A stretch of DNA of 64,000 nt, taken from assembly GCA_003290465.1 (NCBI GenBank), contig CP030759.1:1393144-1457143 (forward strand), read 5' to 3'. Both the position numbers and the translations under genes were made by a program. Source of the stretch: Candidatus Sumerlaea chitinivorans (GTDB lineage Bacteria > Sumerlaeota > Sumerlaeia > Sumerlaeales > Sumerlaeaceae). Positions within the stretch are counted from its first letter, which is position 1, and every line of letters begins with the position of its first letter. Shown one piece after another: positions 9,801 to 19,217 of this stretch. The notes below the pieces were generated by a model. It was not told where the DNA came from. It saw only the letters and a list, made by a program, of their open reading frames with translations, and ran no database searches.

Positions 9801-12451
9801 GATTTGACCGCGACTCTTATCGGCCGCGCCAGCGAGGGGTGTTGCGCCTCGAAGCCAAAACTTGGGATGGCAAACCGGTTGAGGGAGAATTCTCCGTGGC
9901 GATTTATGACAAGGCCCTTGAGTATATCGCGGACTCCTTCCGCCCAGATATCCGGAGCGTCTTCTACGGGAAAAAGCGGTATCTGCACTCTTACTTTGAT
10001 TTCTCTTACAACGAGTTGCAAAAGCACGGCCTCTCTGTGCCGCCCCCCACGCAATACGACGTCATCTACCAAAACGAGTATGAAAGCCCGCGACGAGCTA
10101 TCGGCAGAGCAGCCCTCAGTGAGAGAAAGATGCTTGCTGCCGCACCCACGATGGCAAGATCTGAGGCGGAAGCAGTCCCTGCAAGCGCGGCGATGGACAT
10201 GGCGAAAGAAGAAGGTGGAGCACCACTGGTGCGACGGGATTTTCGCGATAGAATCCTTTGGCAACCAGTTCTGAAAACCAACAGCGATGGGCTCGCCGAA
10301 ATCGAGGTCGCATTCCCAGATTCACTCACCACATGGAAAGCCGATGTTGTTGGAGTCACGCAATCCCATTTGGTGGGAAATGTAACGACGGAGACAATTG
10401 TTGAGAAAAAAATTCTCGTGCGCCTCGAGACGCCGCGTTTTGTGCGCGAGCGCGATGAGCTGACGATCTCCGCAAACGTCCATAATTATCTTACCGAAGC
10501 TCAACGGGTTCGTGTTTCATTAGATGCCGATGGGCTCACGTGGTCCTCCACGGAAGATGAGCGCACAACCGTGGTGGAAATCGAAGCGAACGGAGCACGT
10601 CGCGTGGATTGGAGGCTTCGCGCGACCGCAGTCGGGCCAGCCACTCTTCGCGCCGAGGCACGCAATGATGCGGAAAGCGATGCGATGGAAGTCCGACTTC
10701 CTGTTCTCCCCCATGGGATAGATCGCATCGTCGTTCGCAGTGGTTCTACGCTCGACTTGTCAAGCGGCACACGGACGGTCGTTCGAAATTCAAAGGAAAC
10801 CATCATTACGGAGAAACTCCATTTTCCGGTGGAACGGATTCGCGCGACCTCCAAGGTGCAGGTCACCATCGCTCCGTCAATTGCCGCAACTATTCGTCAG
10901 GCGCTCCCCTACCTCATTGAGTATCCGTACGGTTGCGTGGAACAAACAATGAGTCGCTTTCTCCCAGCGGTGATTGCGGCTAAGGCGTTTGAAGACCTTG
11001 GCATTCCGCGGGATCCTTATTTGAGCGAGAAACTCCCCGACGTCCTAAGGGCTGGTTGGCAACGTTTGGCCGACTTCCAGCGGCCTGACGGGAGTTGGGG
11101 GTGGTGGAAAGATGGTCCTGCCGACGCTTATATGAGCGCCCATGTCATGTACGGGCTCACCCTTGCCCGCCAAGCCGACGTTGGCGTTGCGGAAGATGTA
11201 TTTCAGAGGGGTCTCGCGTTTATCAAACAAGATTGCGAAACACGTGCGAAACGCGATCCGGCATGGCGTTCTGACTGGCGGAGCCAACGAGACCTTCACA
11301 CGTTGGCCTACGAGGCATTCGTGCTTGCGCTAAACGGGCAACGCGTGGCGTTGGCAGAGGACCTCCTGTGGCGCAGCAGGGAGAGCCTGTCACCCACTGG
11401 ATTAGCGATGTTCGCACGCACCCTCTGGCGAGCCGGAAAGAAAACCGAAGCTGAGACGGTGCTCCGCAACCTGATGAATTTCGCTGTGCCAACAGAAGAA
11501 AACTCCACGGTGCATTTTGAGCGGCGGGGCTCGGGCGCATGGTACTGCTACTGGTGGAACGACAACGTGGAAGCGACGGCGTATGCTCTTGAGGCCTTCT
11601 TGGAAATTGCCCCGTCGGACGAAACTCTCCACCGGGCTATGAAGTGGTTGGTCTTGAATCGACAGGGCCGCCAATGGAAATCCAGTAAGGACACGGGCTT
11701 AGCGGTTCTAGCGCTGACTGCCTATCTACGAACCCACCGAGAGGACCAAAAGGCGGCAGACATTGAAGTGTCGATCGGGGATGGCAAGGCGCAAACGTTC
11801 GCCGTGACCCCGCAGAACTTCTATTCCGCGGAATTCAGCACGGAAATTGAAGGCGATGCGATCCCGGACGGCGAGCTCCGCGTCCGAATCCGAGTCCTTG
11901 GCGAGGCGACAGTGTTTTACGTTGTAAGTGGAACCTACTACTCGCTCGAAGAACCGATTCCTGCGGCGGGTCATGAAGTTTTTGTCGAACGCTTGTATGA
12001 ACGCCGTCTCCGCCCTAACGAGATGAAAAGCCGTGCCACCACAGAAACAAGCAAGCAACCAGTGTATGTCCCGCTGCAGGAGGGTGAGACGATCCAATCC
12101 GGCGACCGCTTGCGTGTGCAACTTCGGCTGCGGGCTTTGAATGATTACGAATACATCGTCGTGGAGGACCCGAAGCCGGCAGGTTGTGAACCTGTAGAGG
12201 TGCGAAGCGGCTGGCAGTATTTCGGGACTACCGCAGGAAACGTGGAGTTTCGTGATCAGTGGGTGGCCTTCCTCCTCAGTGAGGTTCGCCAAGGTGACCA
12301 CACCCTAACGTACGAGTACGACGCGCAAATCCCGGGCGTTTTTCACACTATGCCATCCCGCGCCTACGGAATGTACGTGCCGGTTCTGCGGGCGAATTCG
12401 AAAGAAGATGTCTTGCGAATTACGGATAAGGCCGCGGACGTCAGGCCTTAG
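6893..12451 (+). CDS. Secreted bacterial alpha-2-macroglobulin with TPR-like N-terminus
   Basis: An 1852-residue exported protein. Residues 1-28 form a signal peptide ending near TVCWGG. About 30-270 are helical, TPR-like repeats. MG2-type macroglobulin domains follow (VYTDRPVYRPTEKVGWKAII near 500). The A2M region contains SDGLAEIEVAFPDSLTTWKA, and the thioester motif GCVEQ has its Cys at residue 1348, followed by an alpha/alpha-toroid region (RPDGSWGWWKDGPADAYMSA). An Ala/Glu/Met-rich linker just before the A2M domain could be the protease bait. Such proteins are thought to trap foreign proteases in the periplasm. The usual pbpC partner is not adjacent. GAGAGAGG precedes the ATG, and the stop overlaps the rfbB stop. 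Confidence 0.9.
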   Translation: MLVCHLNVRRTFALIFALTIASVTVCWGGPLEEANRLFEEKSYALALKKYDEILATSSTQAIAREALCRKAECLIALHENAAAERTLSELEKSAEEDRWTAIAAWKLAFLAGQRGLSPEDTSQTLARLDRAERILSVAAPSLLTDLYRDVVRTIAPQVPWGNVEWRVRFLPYYDKLIAKLKDPNEIAEAHWAKAQFRRGLQEPDSERQWLDAMRMLVREFPDTAVAPRAQAELARHVQASGKLAAALAEWKRLLERWPQSEEARQAREEIRAITLEYVSITPRQFQVSPNERIELLLQARNLHSVSVALYRVSPKQLLEAGDPDNFNLSVFVSGTPVLRKEVQLPIGEDYRPTTTSVVLQSEATERGERLPKGLYVVAAQGGNASAYHIFAVSELLLVTKPAGQRLDVWSVDATTGRPIAGVEISLRGSGKQAATQSKTQRLSSQLDGVQSVRSDGNGLASFSIESRRGALIVARFGEDIAFVSLPAYATERWDSRNVAYVYTDRPVYRPTEKVGWKAIIRVQREGKYENLAGQTFRVEVTDSRGARVLQDEFVANEFGTISGEVALGQQAPLGVYHIHVSDRATRTHGYASFRVEEYKKPEYEVRVSTVEKIYKVGSTIQARVQAQYYFGAPVANAHVRYEVRRQPRWWWMSYERIAQRGQDLPDWFESERADQRVKRRAGGAEIVATGEGSTDEKGTFEFEFTAEAVGKGQKIAQSQFESYEFVIEATVTDASRRAISGATSAIVGEKALVALVSAERSIYVPGETVKARIATRNLRGDSVASSGTLYVEKLQWDPATEKDLVTTIVEERIRVPAEGEWVYAWRAPEGQAGRYRILYIADDPFGGTSSGKTEITIADPFTRDIQVRYQGIQLVLDKGSYQPGEVARVLVLSEWVDAHAWLWVDTGTGHIEQKVLPLRYRTTFVELPITEAFVPNSELHVIMVRDKHVFRDSKEIIVPPTRQVLNIHARFDRDSYRPRQRGVLRLEAKTWDGKPVEGEFSVAIYDKALEYIADSFRPDIRSVFYGKKRYLHSYFDFSYNELQKHGLSVPPPTQYDVIYQNEYESPRRAIGRAALSERKMLAAAPTMARSEAEAVPASAAMDMAKEEGGAPLVRRDFRDRILWQPVLKTNSDGLAEIEVAFPDSLTTWKADVVGVTQSHLVGNVTTETIVEKKILVRLETPRFVRERDELTISANVHNYLTEAQRVRVSLDADGLTWSSTEDERTTVVEIEANGARRVDWRLRATAVGPATLRAEARNDAESDAMEVRLPVLPHGIDRIVVRSGSTLDLSSGTRTVVRNSKETIITEKLHFPVERIRATSKVQVTIAPSIAATIRQALPYLIEYPYGCVEQTMSRFLPAVIAAKAFEDLGIPRDPYLSEKLPDVLRAGWQRLADFQRPDGSWGWWKDGPADAYMSAHVMYGLTLARQADVGVAEDVFQRGLAFIKQDCETRAKRDPAWRSDWRSQRDLHTLAYEAFVLALNGQRVALAEDLLWRSRESLSPTGLAMFARTLWRAGKKTEAETVLRNLMNFAVPTEENSTVHFERRGSGAWYCYWWNDNVEATAYALEAFLEIAPSDETLHRAMKWLVLNRQGRQWKSSKDTGLAVLALTAYLRTHREDQKAADIEVSIGDGKAQTFAVTPQNFYSAEFSTEIEGDAIPDGELRVRIRVLGEATVFYVVSGTYYSLEEPIPAAGHEVFVERLYERRLRPNEMKSRATTETSKQPVYVPLQEGETIQSGDRLRVQLRLRALNDYEYIVVEDPKPAGCEPVEVRSGWQYFGTTAGNVEFRDQWVAFLLSEVRQGDHTLTYEYDAQIPGVFHTMPSRAYGMYVPVLRANSKEDVLRITDKAADVRP

Positions 12452-13473
12452 GGATTCAGGCGCTTTCGGCTGCCGTACATCTTTTCGTAATAGGCACGAA
12501 ATTCGCCACTGAGGATGCGCTCCCACCAGTCGCGGTGGTCAAGGTACCATTGCACTGTGGAACGCAAGCCATCCTCGAAGTTTACTTGGGGTTGCCAGCC
12601 CAGCTCGGTCCGGATCTTGGTTGAGTCAATTGCGTAGCGACGATCGTGGCCGGGCCGATCTTCCACATGGCAGAGGAGCGATCGCGGTTTTCCCATGATC
12701 TCAAGCAAGAGATGGAGCACCTCGAGATTAGGACGTTCGTTCACTCCGCCGATGTTGTACACTTCCCCTATGCGGCCATGTCGCAACACAAGTTCGATCG
12801 CGCGGCAATGATCGCTCACGTGGAGCCACTCGCGGCGCTGCATTCCATCGCCATACACAGGGACCTCACGGTCGTGCAACAGGTTGATAATGGAGAGAGG
12901 CAGTAATTTCTCCGGGTACTGATACGGGCCATAGTTATTGGAGCAGCGAGTGATAAGCACAGGCGTGCGATAGGTGTGGTAATAGGCCAGCACGAGCTGA
13001 TCCGCGGCAGCCTTGCTCGCGGAATATGGGCTACGGGGCGCCAGCGGAGTCGTTTCTTTGAATGCACCTTCGGGACCAAGGCTCCCGTAAACTTCGTCGG
13101 TGGAGATTTGAATGTAGCGCTCGACTCCGTATCTCCGAGCAGCATCCACGAGCGCCTGGGTGCCAAGGACGTTGGTCCGTAAAAACACTTGGGGATTCTC
13201 GATGGAGCGATCAACGTGCGATTCGGCGGCAAAATTGATCACCACGTCGAATTTGTGTTCAGCGAAAAGCCGATCCACAAGTTGTACGTCTGCAATGTCG
13301 CCGTGCACAAAATGGTAGTTTGGGCGCCCCTCTAAGTCGCGCAAATTATCTGGGTTCCCCGCGTAGGTGAGAGCGTCGAGGTTGACAATCGTATCTTCGG
13401 GGTATTCCGCCAAATGTGCACGAATGAAGTTGGTTCCTATGAAACCGCAACCACCTGTAACCAGTAATTTCAT
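12448..13473 (-). CDS. rfbB: dTDP-glucose 4,6-dehydratase
   Basis: A 341-residue extended SDR forming dTDP-4-keto-6-deoxyglucose, a precursor of rhamnose and other surface sugars. It shows the NAD loop TGGCGFIGTNFI, the catalytic STDEVYGSLG segment and the YSASKAAADQLV Tyr-x-x-x-Lys pair. The start at 13473 gives MKLLVTGGCGFIG and has AGAGGA eight bases upstream; the frame is open further up but that extension is not family-like. The three-base stop overlaps the A2M stop tail-to-tail (TTAG). rfbA, rfbC and rfbD are not in the window. Confidence 0.93.
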   Translation of the reverse strand: MKLLVTGGCGFIGTNFIRAHLAEYPEDTIVNLDALTYAGNPDNLRDLEGRPNYHFVHGDIADVQLVDRLFAEHKFDVVINFAAESHVDRSIENPQVFLRTNVLGTQALVDAARRYGVERYIQISTDEVYGSLGPEGAFKETTPLAPRSPYSASKAAADQLVLAYYHTYRTPVLITRCSNNYGPYQYPEKLLPLSIINLLHDREVPVYGDGMQRREWLHVSDHCRAIELVLRHGRIGEVYNIGGVNERPNLEVLHLLLEIMGKPRSLLCHVEDRPGHDRRYAIDSTKIRTELGWQPQVNFEDGLRSTVQWYLDHRDWWERILSGEFRAYYEKMYGSRKRLNP

Positions 13474-13605
13474 GGCGTCCTCTGAATGGTCTCTATCGTT
13501 TGCAAGGTGCACTCAGCCAACCGCGCACTTTGCAAGCAACGGAAAGAAGAATTTTGTAAAAAGAAGGGGGTGGGCAAGTGATACTTTTCCGCGAGAGGTG
13601 GAATT

Positions 13606-14118
13606 ATGGCGGAAGCTCAGGTTGCGCGGTGTGAGGCTGTCTTTGAGGTTGGCTCCTCTCCGATACGACTCGTATTGGAAGCCACGGACGAGGGGCTGAG
13701 ACGTTGTAAACTGGTCGCTGAACCTTATGATACCGCACGGCAGCAGGCACCTTCGCATCCCGTGCTTGAGCAGGCTGTGCGCGAGCTCCGGGAGTACTTT
13801 ATGGGTGAACGCGCAAAATTCGAAGTCACCCTTGCCCCAGAGGGAACCGATTTCCAGCTTCAAGTGTGGAAAGCAACGCGTCAGATCCCCTATGGGCAAA
13901 CGCGTTCTTATTGGTGGGTTGCGGTGCGGATGGGCAATCCTTACGCAATGCGAGCGGTGGGGGGGGCCCTGGGTGAAAATCCGTTGATGTTATTCATTCC
14001 GTGCCATCGGGTGGTACGGCAGGATGGGAGCCTTGGAGGGTTTACGCCGGGAATCGGGTGGAAGCGCATACTCTTAGAGCACGAAGCCGCATACCGCGAA
14101 AAATTATGTGGCCGATAG
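13606..14118 (+). CDS. ogt: Methylated-DNA--protein-cysteine S-methyltransferase
   Basis: A 170-residue suicide repair protein removing methyl groups from O6-methylguanine. The acceptor Cys133 sits in FIPCHRVV, preceded by the recognition helix with RAVGGALGENP and its arginine finger, and followed by GSLGGFTPGIGWKRILLEHE. The N-terminal ribonuclease-like domain is present, so this is full length. It is divergent from rfbB with about 130 bases between starts. No Ada regulatory domain is attached. Confidence 0.92.
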   Translation: MAEAQVARCEAVFEVGSSPIRLVLEATDEGLRRCKLVAEPYDTARQQAPSHPVLEQAVRELREYFMGERAKFEVTLAPEGTDFQLQVWKATRQIPYGQTRSYWWVAVRMGNPYAMRAVGGALGENPLMLFIPCHRVVRQDGSLGGFTPGIGWKRILLEHEAAYREKLCGR

Positions 14119-14305
14119 CAGAGAGCCAACCTAAGCCATCTTGCACCCAAGGGACAGGCACACGCTCCGGCATGGAGCTCTCTGAGACACAATTCGTGGT
14201 TTCGCTCGTCCAGCCGAGGCATGGGCGCTACCCGCGATTCGTCATTGCATTGACGCCGTGGAGCTTTGTTGAGTGATTCGTGAATTTGGGAGATAGCGTG
14301 AGACA

Positions 14306-15775
14306 ATGAGTCTATACGAGAAAACTGCACATGAATTGAGCGACTTGCTGCGCAAAGGCGAGATCAGCAGCGTGGAACTTACACGCTCAGTGCTGTCTCG
14401 GATTTCTGAGGTTGAGCCGCAAATTCAGGCCTATATTAGCGTGACGGGAGATATTGCCCTCGAAATGGCTAAAGCCGCGGATGAGACACTGCGCCGCGGT
14501 GAAGCCGTGTCCCCCCTTGCCGGAATCCCGATTGCGATCAAGGACAACATGTGTACGAAAGGGGTTCCGACTACGTGTGCCTCGCGGATTCTTGGGAATT
14601 TTGTTCCACCGTACGATGCGACAACCGTGGCGCGCTTGCGTGCGGCCCGGACGGTGTTTGTCGGAAAGACGAACATGGACGAATTCGCTATGGGGTCGTC
14701 CACAGAGAATTCAGGCTTTAAGAAGACATTCAATCCATGGGATCGGGAACGCATTCCGGGAGGATCCAGCGGAGGAAGTGCGGCCGCTGTGGCCGCCGAC
14801 ATGGCAATTCTTGCTACCGGAAGTGATACGGGTGGCTCGATCCGTCAACCCGCAGCATGCTGCGGTGTCGTGGGCCTCAAACCGACCTACGGCTTGGTTT
14901 CGCGCTACGGCCTTGTGGCGTTTGCTTCATCGTTGGATCAGATCGGCCCGATCACCAAGGATGTCGAGGACGCTGCTTTATTACTCAACGAGCTTGCTGG
15001 TCATGATCCCATGGACTCGACCAGTGCCCCCTACACACCCCCCGACTACAGAACATTTCTGAACAAAGAGATTCGGGGGATGCGCGTAGGGCTTCCCAAG
15101 GAGTACTTCGGTGAGGGACTTGATCCAGAAGTACGAACAGCGGTGGAAAAAGCGGTCTCTCTCCTTCAGGAATTAGGAGCGAGCATCGTTGACGTTTCGC
15201 TTCCACATTCACCATACGCCGTAGCTACTTATTACCTGTGCGCAACCGCCGAGGCGAGTTCGAATCTCGCCCGATACGACGGCGTAAAGTATGGCCTGCG
15301 GGTAGAAGCGGATAACGTCATTGATATGTTCTCACGGACACGAAGCGCGGGATTTGGTTCGGAAGTGAAGCGCCGGATCATGCTGGGAACGTACGCGCTG
15401 AGTGCGGGCTACTACGACGCCTACTACCTCAAAGCGCTGCGCGTGCGTACACTCATCAAGCGGGATTTTGAAGAGGCGTTCCAGCAATGCGATGTCATCG
15501 CTGGGCCGACGGCTCCTACCCCTGCGTTCCGAATCGGGGAGAAAACGGAGAATCCGCTGGAGATGTACTTGAGTGACATCTTCACGATTTCAGTGAACCT
15601 CGCGGGGAATTGTGCGATTTCAGTACCTTGTGGCTTTTCTGGCGAGGGCCTTCCGATCGGGCTTCAATTTATTGCACCAGCCTTTGAGGAGGGTAGGCTG
15701 CTCCAAGTCGCACACGCTTACGAGCAAGCCACGCCATGGCATCTTCGAAAGCCACCGTGTGGGACAAACAAATAA
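14306..15775 (+). CDS. gatA: Glutamyl-tRNA(Gln)/aspartyl-tRNA(Asn) amidotransferase subunit A
   Basis: This 489-residue amidase subunit releases ammonia from glutamine for the GatCAB transamidation. The amidase triad is visible: Lys in [11 protein letters not shown] (about 77), cis-Ser in [10 protein letters not shown] and the nucleophile Ser in [12 protein letters not shown]. The C-terminal [20 protein letters not shown] is characteristic. It stands alone here, about 12 kb from gatC. About 190 bases after ogt hold no recognisable gene. Confidence 0.95.
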   Translation: MSLYEKTAHELSDLLRKGEISSVELTRSVLSRISEVEPQIQAYISVTGDIALEMAKAADETLRRGEAVSPLAGIPIAIKDNMCTKGVPTTCASRILGNFVPPYDATTVARLRAARTVFVGKTNMDEFAMGSSTENSGFKKTFNPWDRERIPGGSSGGSAAAVAADMAILATGSDTGGSIRQPAACCGVVGLKPTYGLVSRYGLVAFASSLDQIGPITKDVEDAALLLNELAGHDPMDSTSAPYTPPDYRTFLNKEIRGMRVGLPKEYFGEGLDPEVRTAVEKAVSLLQELGASIVDVSLPHSPYAVATYYLCATAEASSNLARYDGVKYGLRVEADNVIDMFSRTRSAGFGSEVKRRIMLGTYALSAGYYDAYYLKALRVRTLIKRDFEEAFQQCDVIAGPTAPTPAFRIGEKTENPLEMYLSDIFTISVNLAGNCAISVPCGFSGEGLPIGLQFIAPAFEEGRLLQVAHAYEQATPWHLRKPPCGTNK

Positions 15776-15840
15776 ACGCCAGCGAATGTTTGCTTTGGAA
15801 GACACACCTCTTACCAGAAGATGGCCGACGTGCTGGTTGG

Positions 15841-17184
15841 TCACGTTTGTGTAGGGATTGCATGGGCCACGGGCGGCACGAGGGGATAGCTACTGATCAA
15901 CCGCAGCAAGCGACGTGCAAGTCCAATGACCGAGTCCTGCAAAGCTTTGGTAGTAACCTCCTCAACCGTGCTACGCAGCAACTTCACCAGCTTCTCCTGT
16001 GCCTCCACCCGCGCAGCAAAAGATTTTTGGGTATTCAGAAGGACAGAGAGCAGTTGCGCTGCCTCTGTATCCTCGAAGCTCGTTGCTCGGGCTAAGTATT
16101 CAAAAGAACTGCTCACCACAGCAAATGCAACCTGCGGGTCATTCAGCACCTCCCCCACTTCTGCCACCAACAACTGTCTGGAGAACGCTTCGCCGTTCTC
16201 TATCTGTTCCAAATTCGCGATCACCATCATGGCGCCATAAGGCTCGTTGGTCGCCATTGTGAAAATTGTCTGCCACTTCTCTCCTGCGGTGCGCACGTCT
16301 AACCACACTTGTGCTGTATCGGGCACTTGAAAAGCGCCGAATTCCCCGAAAAGATCCCGAGGCCCGAAAACAATTCCATCAAAATAAGTGGCTGACTTTG
16401 GCATCCGATTCGAGAGCGTATACCAGTCGCGGCTATCCAACAAAAGTGGCACGGGCAAGGCGCCGCGGTGCGCAGCCGTACGTAGAGCACGATAGAATGC
16501 TAAAGGATCCACCTGTGCTGTTGACAGTTTCATGTCTCCTGATGTTTTTAGCTCGATGTCGTCGTCGCGCTCCTCACTCCGCGCGCGTATCGTCTGCGGC
16601 GAATCCTCGATTGCCGGGAGCAGGCTCTCAGGTAGTACTGAACGCTGCAGAAATATCGCATCCACGGGGTACTGTGTCACCAACTCAGCAATGATTGCTG
16701 CGAGATATTGGCGAACCTCAGCCGCGTAGCTATTCCACCAAAAGCGCGGAGCGGCTTCGTCCGGCGATTGAGCTCCTATTGCCGTTTGCTCGAGGACCCA
16801 GTTCGAGCGGCGCCTCCGAAGGATCTCTCGGCTCAATGGGGCCAGGCCTGGGCCCGCATCGAGTAGATGCGAGAAAACGACAACTTGCAAATCCAGCTCA
16901 AGCGCGGCTTCACACAGATTCTCAAAGGAGGGACTGTGGTAGCGTTTGGCGCGGCGTCCCCACACCGCGGCGGCCGCCTGCGAACGAAAAACAGGAAAGC
17001 CATATCTGAAGAACTCAACCAATACGCCACGGACTTGGGCATCAGCCAATGATGCAAGGCGTTCGCGCCACTGAGTCAGCGATACTGCTGGTTCTAAGTC
17101 GAGTGATACAATCCAACTTGGCGCCAAGGGGCAGGGCTCGAAGTTGCTGGTGCTTTGTTGATGTTCGATGTCCATGGGTGGCAC
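15841..17184 (-). CDS. GHL10-like (glycosyl-hydrolase-like TIM barrel) protein of unknown substrate
   Basis: A 447-residue protein without a signal peptide. Two stretches look like the GHL10/YngK family: VRGVLVEFFRYGFPVF with LCEAALELDLQVVVFSHLLD (usual form fxxxieeAHkrGLevhaWf), and FWWNSYAAEVRQYLAAIIAE then YPVDAIFLQRS (usual form P.vR.y...ii.elv..Y.vDGI.lDr). The Asp expected at the end of the vDGIxxD motif is Gln here, so catalysis may be lost or altered. The C-terminal 90 residues are mostly helical. The start is GTG at 17184, or ATG at 17175. It follows the symporter by nine bases, so the two are probably co-transcribed. Confidence 0.5.
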   Translation of the reverse strand: MPPMDIEHQQSTSNFEPCPLAPSWIVSLDLEPAVSLTQWRERLASLADAQVRGVLVEFFRYGFPVFRSQAAAAVWGRRAKRYHSPSFENLCEAALELDLQVVVFSHLLDAGPGLAPLSREILRRRRSNWVLEQTAIGAQSPDEAAPRFWWNSYAAEVRQYLAAIIAELVTQYPVDAIFLQRSVLPESLLPAIEDSPQTIRARSEERDDDIELKTSGDMKLSTAQVDPLAFYRALRTAAHRGALPVPLLLDSRDWYTLSNRMPKSATYFDGIVFGPRDLFGEFGAFQVPDTAQVWLDVRTAGEKWQTIFTMATNEPYGAMMVIANLEQIENGEAFSRQLLVAEVGEVLNDPQVAFAVVSSSFEYLARATSFEDTEAAQLLSVLLNTQKSFAARVEAQEKLVKLLRSTVEEVTTKALQDSVIGLARRLLRLISSYPLVPPVAHAIPTQT

Positions 17185-17193
17185 GCTCTACTG

Positions 17194-18987
17194 CTATCGC
17201 CCGATTCTCTCCCAGCCGATGCGATTCAGCATGAGTACAATTCCGCTCACTCCCCCTGCGGCAATCGCAAAGCATAGTGCGGCTTTCCCATAAAATCCAA
17301 AGATCGCATAGCCGACACCGGGCAACACAGAGTACACAGTGATGATGCCAAACAGGGCACTCAAAAGCGAAGGAACAAACGCCTCGTTGTCGGGGACCAC
17401 ATCAGGGGCTTGCGATGCAATTGGCCGCCAGCCGTAATTTGCCGGGCGGATTTTTCGATAAAAACTTGTGAGAACCGATTGGGACTCCGGTCGTGTGAGG
17501 AACGTCACCACAAGCCAAACACCAATCGTGGCGAAGGCCACAAACGCGGTCTGATACTCTGGCACAGAGAGGATCTGCCCAAGACGACCGAACTGGTCCT
17601 TCGCGCTCGCAATCGCTTGGACGAGTAAGAAGAAACCAAGCGACGCCACCATTGCGCTGATTTCCGTCCACGCGTTGATTCGCCACCAGAACCAACGCAG
17701 GATGAATACCGCACCCGTCCCGGCTCCCAGCGCAGCAAGGAATTTCCACGCGCTTTCCACCGAGGTGATCAGGGGCGTGACTGCGGCTGCAAGAAGGACG
17801 ATGACCAGCGAGGCGAGGCGCGACACCCATGCATAATGCTTATCTGTGGCGTCCCGCTTGATAAAACGTTTGTACAGGTCATTCACCAAGTAGGAAGCGC
17901 CCCAGTTCACCTGAGTGGAGAGTGTGGACATGTAGGCCGCGAAGAAAGCTGTAAGGAGCCATCCACGCAGGCCGGGTGGCAGTAAATCGCGCATCACACG
18001 TGGGAATCCCTCCCCGGGATCCGAAAGAGTGCGAAGCTCCGGGTACTTGACCAAAGCGACAAAAGCAACAATGAGCCAAGGCCAAGGGCGTAAACAGTAG
18101 TGGGCGATTTGGAACCACAACGTGGCCAACAACGCATGCTTTTCATCCTTGCACGAAGCCATGCGTTGAACAATGTAACCGCCGCCCCCCGGCTCAGCGC
18201 CCGGATACCACGACGCCCACCACAGGATAAACAGATAGACAAGGAACATTTTCCAGCTAATCCACGCAACCTGTGAAAAATCGGGGAGAAACCGCAGAAC
18301 TTGGTCGCCCTCAGGATAGGCTGCGACCACCTTTTGTTGGAGAGCAGAGATTCCTCCTACATCCTGAACCGCGAGAACGGCGAGCGTGATGCATCCACCC
18401 ATCGCCAACACAAACTGAATTACGTCGGTGACGGCAACCCCCCAGAGGCCAGAGAGCATGGAATAGATGGCAGTGATGGCCACCATCACTCCAAGAAGAA
18501 GCCAATCATTCGCTTCCTCTCCAAACAGGGTGACCTTGAGCACCTTGAGCATCGCGAAATTGACCCAGCCGATAATGATCGTGTTGACGGGAATCGCTAA
18601 ATAAAATGCGCGAAATCCTCGCAGAAACGCAGCTGGACGCCCGCCATAGCGTAGCTCGATGAGCTCCACATCCGTAAGCACTTCGGCTCTGCGCCACAAG
18701 CGGGCGAACAGGAAAACGGTGAGCATCCCTCCCACAGCCATGGCCCACCAAAACCAGTTGCCGGCCAAACCGTACTTCGCCACCAAGCCGGTTACAGCAA
18801 GTGGGGTGTCCGCTGCGAACGTCGTGGCCACCATCGATGTTCCCGCGATCCACCATGGGAACGACCGACCGGAAACAAAGAACTCTTGGATGCTCTTTCC
18901 AGCCCGCTTTGAAAACAGAATCCCAACCCCCAACGAGACGACAAAGTACGCTACAATGACGAGCCAATCGATCCAATTCAGTGTCAC
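17194..18987 (-). CDS. Sodium:solute symporter (SSS family)
   Basis: A 597-residue integral membrane protein with about 13-14 hydrophobic segments. The first, LNWIDWLVIVAYFVVSLGVG, is followed by FVSGRSFPWWIAGTSMVATT, the standard opening of the sodium:solute symporter family. AFFAAYMSTLSTQVNWGASYLVNDLY matches the conserved sodium-site helix. The start chosen is GTG 18987, with GGAGGG eight bases upstream. An upstream ATG in frame lacks family match. The ligand cannot be read from sequence; pairing with a GHL10-like gene suggests a sugar or glycan breakdown product (inference). Confidence 0.88.
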   Translation of the reverse strand: MTLNWIDWLVIVAYFVVSLGVGILFSKRAGKSIQEFFVSGRSFPWWIAGTSMVATTFAADTPLAVTGLVAKYGLAGNWFWWAMAVGGMLTVFLFARLWRRAEVLTDVELIELRYGGRPAAFLRGFRAFYLAIPVNTIIIGWVNFAMLKVLKVTLFGEEANDWLLLGVMVAITAIYSMLSGLWGVAVTDVIQFVLAMGGCITLAVLAVQDVGGISALQQKVVAAYPEGDQVLRFLPDFSQVAWISWKMFLVYLFILWWASWYPGAEPGGGGYIVQRMASCKDEKHALLATLWFQIAHYCLRPWPWLIVAFVALVKYPELRTLSDPGEGFPRVMRDLLPPGLRGWLLTAFFAAYMSTLSTQVNWGASYLVNDLYKRFIKRDATDKHYAWVSRLASLVIVLLAAAVTPLITSVESAWKFLAALGAGTGAVFILRWFWWRINAWTEISAMVASLGFFLLVQAIASAKDQFGRLGQILSVPEYQTAFVAFATIGVWLVVTFLTRPESQSVLTSFYRKIRPANYGWRPIASQAPDVVPDNEAFVPSLLSALFGIITVYSVLPGVGYAIFGFYGKAALCFAIAAGGVSGIVLMLNRIGWERIGR

Positions 18988-19217
18988 GGCTTTTACCCTC
19001 CACTCATCAATTCCCAGCGGCGCCCGACAAAAAAGCACTCCATGCCTGGAGTGAAAACATCGACCAAGAAGAGATCAGGTTAGGTGCTATGCCGCGCTGA
19101 ATTGTGAGTCAATCCAGAACTGGAGCCCTTCGCTCTGCAAGCTCCCGACGTCTCTTCCCCCACGGGCAACACACGTTTTCGTTGCGCCTCGCTGTCTGTT
19201 GTACGGACCATTAGGCC

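Noticed and set aside
14001-14276. 91-codon plus-strand frame spanning the ogt end and the gap before gatA
   Set aside because: Overlaps most of the ogt C-terminus in another frame, with no motif and no start signal.
16267-16694. 142-codon plus-strand frame opposite the GHL10-like gene
   Set aside because: Antisense shadow; Arg- and Ser-rich, no motif.
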